NCBI GenBank assembly: GCA_903881065.1
Contig: CAIRRW010000323.1
Span: 1-9,270, forward strand
Reading direction: 5' to 3'
Source of the DNA: an uncultured Bacteroidota bacterium
Lineage (GTDB): Bacteria; Bacteroidota; Bacteroidia; 2-12-FULL-35-15
Length of the DNA stretch: 9,270 nt
A program made the translations under genes and the position numbers. This document shows, in pieces, positions 7,263-9,270 of the stretch; the stretch's first letter is position 1, and every line of letters begins with the position of its first letter. Below the pieces are notes generated by a model. That model saw only the letters and a list, made by a program, of their open reading frames with translations, did not search any database and was not told where the DNA came from.

Positions 7263-8324
7263 ATGCCTCATAAACAACGAATATTAATTGCTCCTCTGGA
7301 TTGGGGCTTGGGACACGCTTCTCGCTGCATCCCTATTATTCGTTTATTGCTGAAAAAAGAATTAGATGTAATTATTGCTGCAGATGGTCGTCCTTTGGAA
7401 CTTCTTAAAGCGGAGTTTCCCGATTTGGAGTTTATTTCTTTCAAAAGCTACTCAATAAATTATCCGGAAAACGGGTCAATGATTTGGAAGATGATAACTT
7501 CTATGCCAAAAATATTTACCGGAATATATAAAGAACATAGGGCTTTAAAGCGAATTATAAAAGACAAGAAGATTGATATAGTTATTTCAGATAACCGTTT
7601 TGGTTTATGGAATAAAGGAATAAAAACTGTATTCATCACACATCAGTTAATGATCAAATCTCCATTTGGAGAGGGATTGTTGCATAAAATTAATTTGTTC
7701 TTTATCAATAAATATAATGAATGCTGGATTCCTGATGAAGAAGGAGCAACTAATTTGTCTGGAGATTTATCGCATAAATATTCTCTTCCGAAAAAAGCAT
7801 ATTTTGTTGGAACACTTTCTCGATTTACTAAAGGGAATGAAGAAAATTCAAAAGTCAATTACGAAATCATGGCAATCATCTCAGGGCCTGAACCACAACG
7901 AACAATATTTGAAACATTGATTACAGAACAACTTCTTAAAACTAATTTGAGAGCAATAATTGTCTGTGGAAAAACAGACGATAAAATTAAAAAAGATACA
8001 AAAGGAAATCTGGAAATTGTAAATCATTTAAGAGCAGATGAAATGCAGGTAACAATACTTCAATCCAAAATAATAATTGCACGTTCCGGTTATTCTACTG
8101 TTATGGACTTATCGACTCTTGGTAAGAAGGCTGTTTTTGTTCCTACTCCCGGACAGACAGAACAGGAATATCTTGCTGAAATATTAATGCAAAAGAAGAT
8201 TTCTTACTATCAAAAACAATCAGAACTGAACCTTGAGGAAGCAATAATAAAATCAATAGAATATAAAGGATTCGAAACTTTGCAAAGTAATAATGCACTT
8301 GAAAAGAGAATTGACACTTTTTAG
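7263..8324 (+). CDS. GT-B fold glycosyltransferase, MurG/GT28-like, acceptor unknown
   Basis: Probably transfers a sugar from a nucleotide-sugar donor to a lipid or glycan acceptor at the inner face of the membrane; donor and acceptor cannot be read from the sequence. Seen in 353 residues: an N-terminal Rossmann strand ILIAPLDWGLGHASRC with the glycine-rich GLGHASR (15-21), which in MurG-like enzymes lies in the acceptor/phosphate-binding loop; ISDNRFG (108-114) at the end of an N-lobe strand; a C-lobe starting near 203 with IISGPEPQR (205-213); then the GT28-type donor block RSGYSTVMDL (274-283) followed by VPTPGQTEQEYLAE (293-306). There is no signal peptide or transmembrane helix; basic and hydrophobic patches (e.g. 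KINLFFINK, 142-150) could support peripheral membrane association. It is not MurG itself: the N-terminal loop and overall motif set differ from the classic pattern. The ATG at 7263 is preferred because the first beta strand begins almost immediately. No clear terminator follows the TAG. Confidence 0.82.
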   Translation: MPHKQRILIAPLDWGLGHASRCIPIIRLLLKKELDVIIAADGRPLELLKAEFPDLEFISFKSYSINYPENGSMIWKMITSMPKIFTGIYKEHRALKRIIKDKKIDIVISDNRFGLWNKGIKTVFITHQLMIKSPFGEGLLHKINLFFINKYNECWIPDEEGATNLSGDLSHKYSLPKKAYFVGTLSRFTKGNEENSKVNYEIMAIISGPEPQRTIFETLITEQLLKTNLRAIIVCGKTDDKIKKDTKGNLEIVNHLRADEMQVTILQSKIIIARSGYSTVMDLSTLGKKAVFVPTPGQTEQEYLAEILMQKKISYYQKQSELNLEEAIIKSIEYKGFETLQSNNALEKRIDTF

Positions 8325-8501
8325 TGGATTTATGCCTTATTTGTAAAACAGAGTGAAAATTGTTAGATAATAGTGAAAATACTTCTCTTTACCTCATCCC
8401 GCCTAGTTACTTAAATACAGTATCAATAATTAAACTTTACGGTATTTGCCTTATAATATTTCCTATTTTTGCGTGAGAAAATTTAAAAACAAGTAAAAAG
8501 G
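8325..8501. other. Intergenic region upstream of purH with short direct repeats
   Basis: This 177-bp AT-rich gap has no credible gene. It contains two exact 9-bp copies of AGTGAAAAT (8352-8360 and 8372-8380) with start points exactly 20 bp apart, and the -7 box for purH near its end. Related strings GTGAGAAAAT (8473-8482) and GTGAAAAAT (8502-8510) occur by the purH start, but in AT-rich DNA these may be chance. No strong terminator for the upstream gene and no structured leader or riboswitch was recognised. Confidence 0.45.
8464..8471 (+). promoter_or_regulatory. Candidate Bacteroidota -7 element (TATTTTTG) for purH
   Basis: TATTTTTG is an exact TAnnTTTG match ending 30 nt before the GTG start at 8502, the same spacing as for trmB. 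A TTTG at 8445-8448 could be the -33 element, but the 15-bp spacer is shorter than the usual 17-23 bp. The leader would be only about 20-25 nt, which leaves no room for a riboswitch downstream of the start site. Confidence 0.5.
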
Positions 8502-9270
8502 GTGAAAAATATAAAGAATGCGCTGATTTCTGTCTATTACAAAGATAATTTGGAACCGATAATTCAGCGATTGAGTGAATTGGGAGTTAAAATATTTAGT
8601 ACAGGAGGTACTCAGGAATTTATTGAAAAGCTTGGAGTTGCAGTTACTCCAGTGGAAACGTTGACTTCTTACCCTTCTATTTTGGGAGGAAGAGTTAAAA
8701 CGTTGCACCCAAAAATTTTCGGAGGGATACTTAGCAGACGTGAATTGCAAAGCGACATAGACCAATTGGAAGAATTCGAAATACCGGAAATAGACCTGGT
8801 AGTTGTAGATTTATATCCTTTCGAAGAGACCGTAGCTTCAGGTGCTTCGGAAGAATCGATAATTGAGAAAATAGATATAGGAGGGATTTCTTTGATAAGA
8901 GCGGCAGCAAAAAACTTTAAAGATGTAGTTATTATTTCCTCAAAAAATGAATACACTTTATTGCTAAAAAAAATATTAATGGAGCAACAAGGTGCTTCCA
9001 CATTGCAGGACAGAAAGATGCTTGCCACAATAGCTTTTAATACTTCTTCGCATTACGACACAGCAATATTCAATTATTTCGATACCGCAGAAAATGTTTT
9101 CAAACAAAGTATTCAGCAGTCAACTATTTTGCGTTACGGCGAAAATCCGCATCAAAAGGGCGTTTTCTATGGCAATTTAGAGGAGATGTTTACTAAGCTA
9201 AGCGGAAAAGAATTATCATATAATAATTTATTGGATGTAGATGCAGCAGTAAGTTTGATTGCAGAATTTA
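8502..9270 (+). CDS. purH: Bifunctional AICAR formyltransferase / IMP cyclohydrolase PurH, 5' part (cut by window end)
   Basis: Catalyses the last two steps of de novo IMP synthesis in the cytoplasm: formylation of AICAR with 10-formyl-THF, then ring closure to IMP. Seen in the 256 codons present: the N-terminal MGS-like cyclohydrolase domain (about 1-195) with NALISVY (6-12), STGGT (33-37), LGGRVKTLHPKIFGG (61-75), DLYPFEETVA (103-112) and KIDIGGISLIRAAAKN (123-138). The start of the formyltransferase domain follows, with LRYGENPHQ (210-218) and LSYNNLLDVDAA (238-249). Full-length PurH is about 510-530 residues, so roughly half is present. The start must be GTG at 8502: the frame has a stop at 8484-8486, no ATG follows until codon 160, and VKNIKNALISVY aligns with the usual PurH N-terminus. 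The gene has its own -7 box and is probably not cotranscribed with the glycosyltransferase gene. The reading frame is open to the window edge. Confidence 0.97.
   Translation, partial: MKNIKNALISVYYKDNLEPIIQRLSELGVKIFSTGGTQEFIEKLGVAVTPVETLTSYPSILGGRVKTLHPKIFGGILSRRELQSDIDQLEEFEIPEIDLVVVDLYPFEETVASGASEESIIEKIDIGGISLIRAAAKNFKDVVIISSKNEYTLLLKKILMEQQGASTLQDRKMLATIAFNTSSHYDTAIFNYFDTAENVFKQSIQQSTILRYGENPHQKGVFYGNLEEMFTKLSGKELSYNNLLDVDAAVSLIAEF

Noticed and set aside
8313..8324. CACT-TTTT-AGTG hairpin at the glycosyltransferase stop codon
   Set aside because: A 4-bp stem overlapping the coding end with no T-run afterwards; not a credible terminator.
8472..8501. Possible purine riboswitch or leader before purH
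   Set aside because: With the -7 box at 8464-8471 the leader is only about 20-25 nt, too short for an aptamer, and no conserved purine-riboswitch core is seen upstream.
8463..9028. Two overlapping minus-strand ORFs opposite purH
   Set aside because: Their codons mirror conserved PurH motifs; low-complexity Ser/Phe/Asn composition is what an antisense reading of an AT-rich gene gives.
1..9270. Mobile elements, CRISPR arrays, tRNA/rRNA genes, toxin-antitoxin or defence systems
   Set aside because: No transposase or integrase motifs, terminal inverted repeats, regularly spaced repeats, cloverleaf-like segments or paired small genes were seen on either strand; all long ORFs are explained by the five genes listed.

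Overview
The window looks like an ordinary chromosomal segment from a member of the phylum Bacteroidota. Three things support this. The first gene encodes a secreted lamin-tail-domain protein with the C-terminal domain typical of that phylum's surface proteins. Three genes are preceded at 22-30 nt by a TAnnTTTG box, the -7 element of the Bacteroidota primary sigma factor. Shine-Dalgarno sequences are absent or weak, and the DNA is AT-rich. A genus cannot be named from the sequence alone.

Layout: (1) 6-3428 (+), a 1140-residue exported multidomain protein. It has a signal peptide, an N-terminal beta-rich domain, three Ig-like/lamin-tail modules and a C-terminal sorting or Ig-like domain. (2) 3561-6515 (+), an exported M16 zinc metallopeptidase with one catalytic half and one zinc-less half. 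(3) 6543-7217 (-), trmB, the tRNA m7G46 methyltransferase, convergent with the peptidase gene. A long hairpin between them overlaps the trmB stop codon. (4) 7263-8324 (+), a GT-B/MurG-like glycosyltransferase of unknown acceptor. It is divergent from trmB across 45 bp that hold a 16-bp palindrome built from back-to-back -7-like boxes. (5) 8502 to the window end (+), the 5' part of purH, with a GTG start and its own -7 box.

The genes do not form one pathway. Two products are exported (surface protein, peptidase). The other three are cytoplasmic or membrane-associated housekeeping functions: tRNA modification, glycan or glycolipid synthesis, and purine synthesis. Intergenic gaps, strand changes and separate promoter boxes suggest mostly monocistronic units.

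I found no mobile element, CRISPR array, RNA gene, toxin-antitoxin pair, defence system or phage remnant, and no convincing new biological system. The points worth a second look are regulatory or architectural: the hairpin over the trmB terminus, the palindromic divergent promoter, the short repeats before purH, and the module duplication in the lamin-tail protein.
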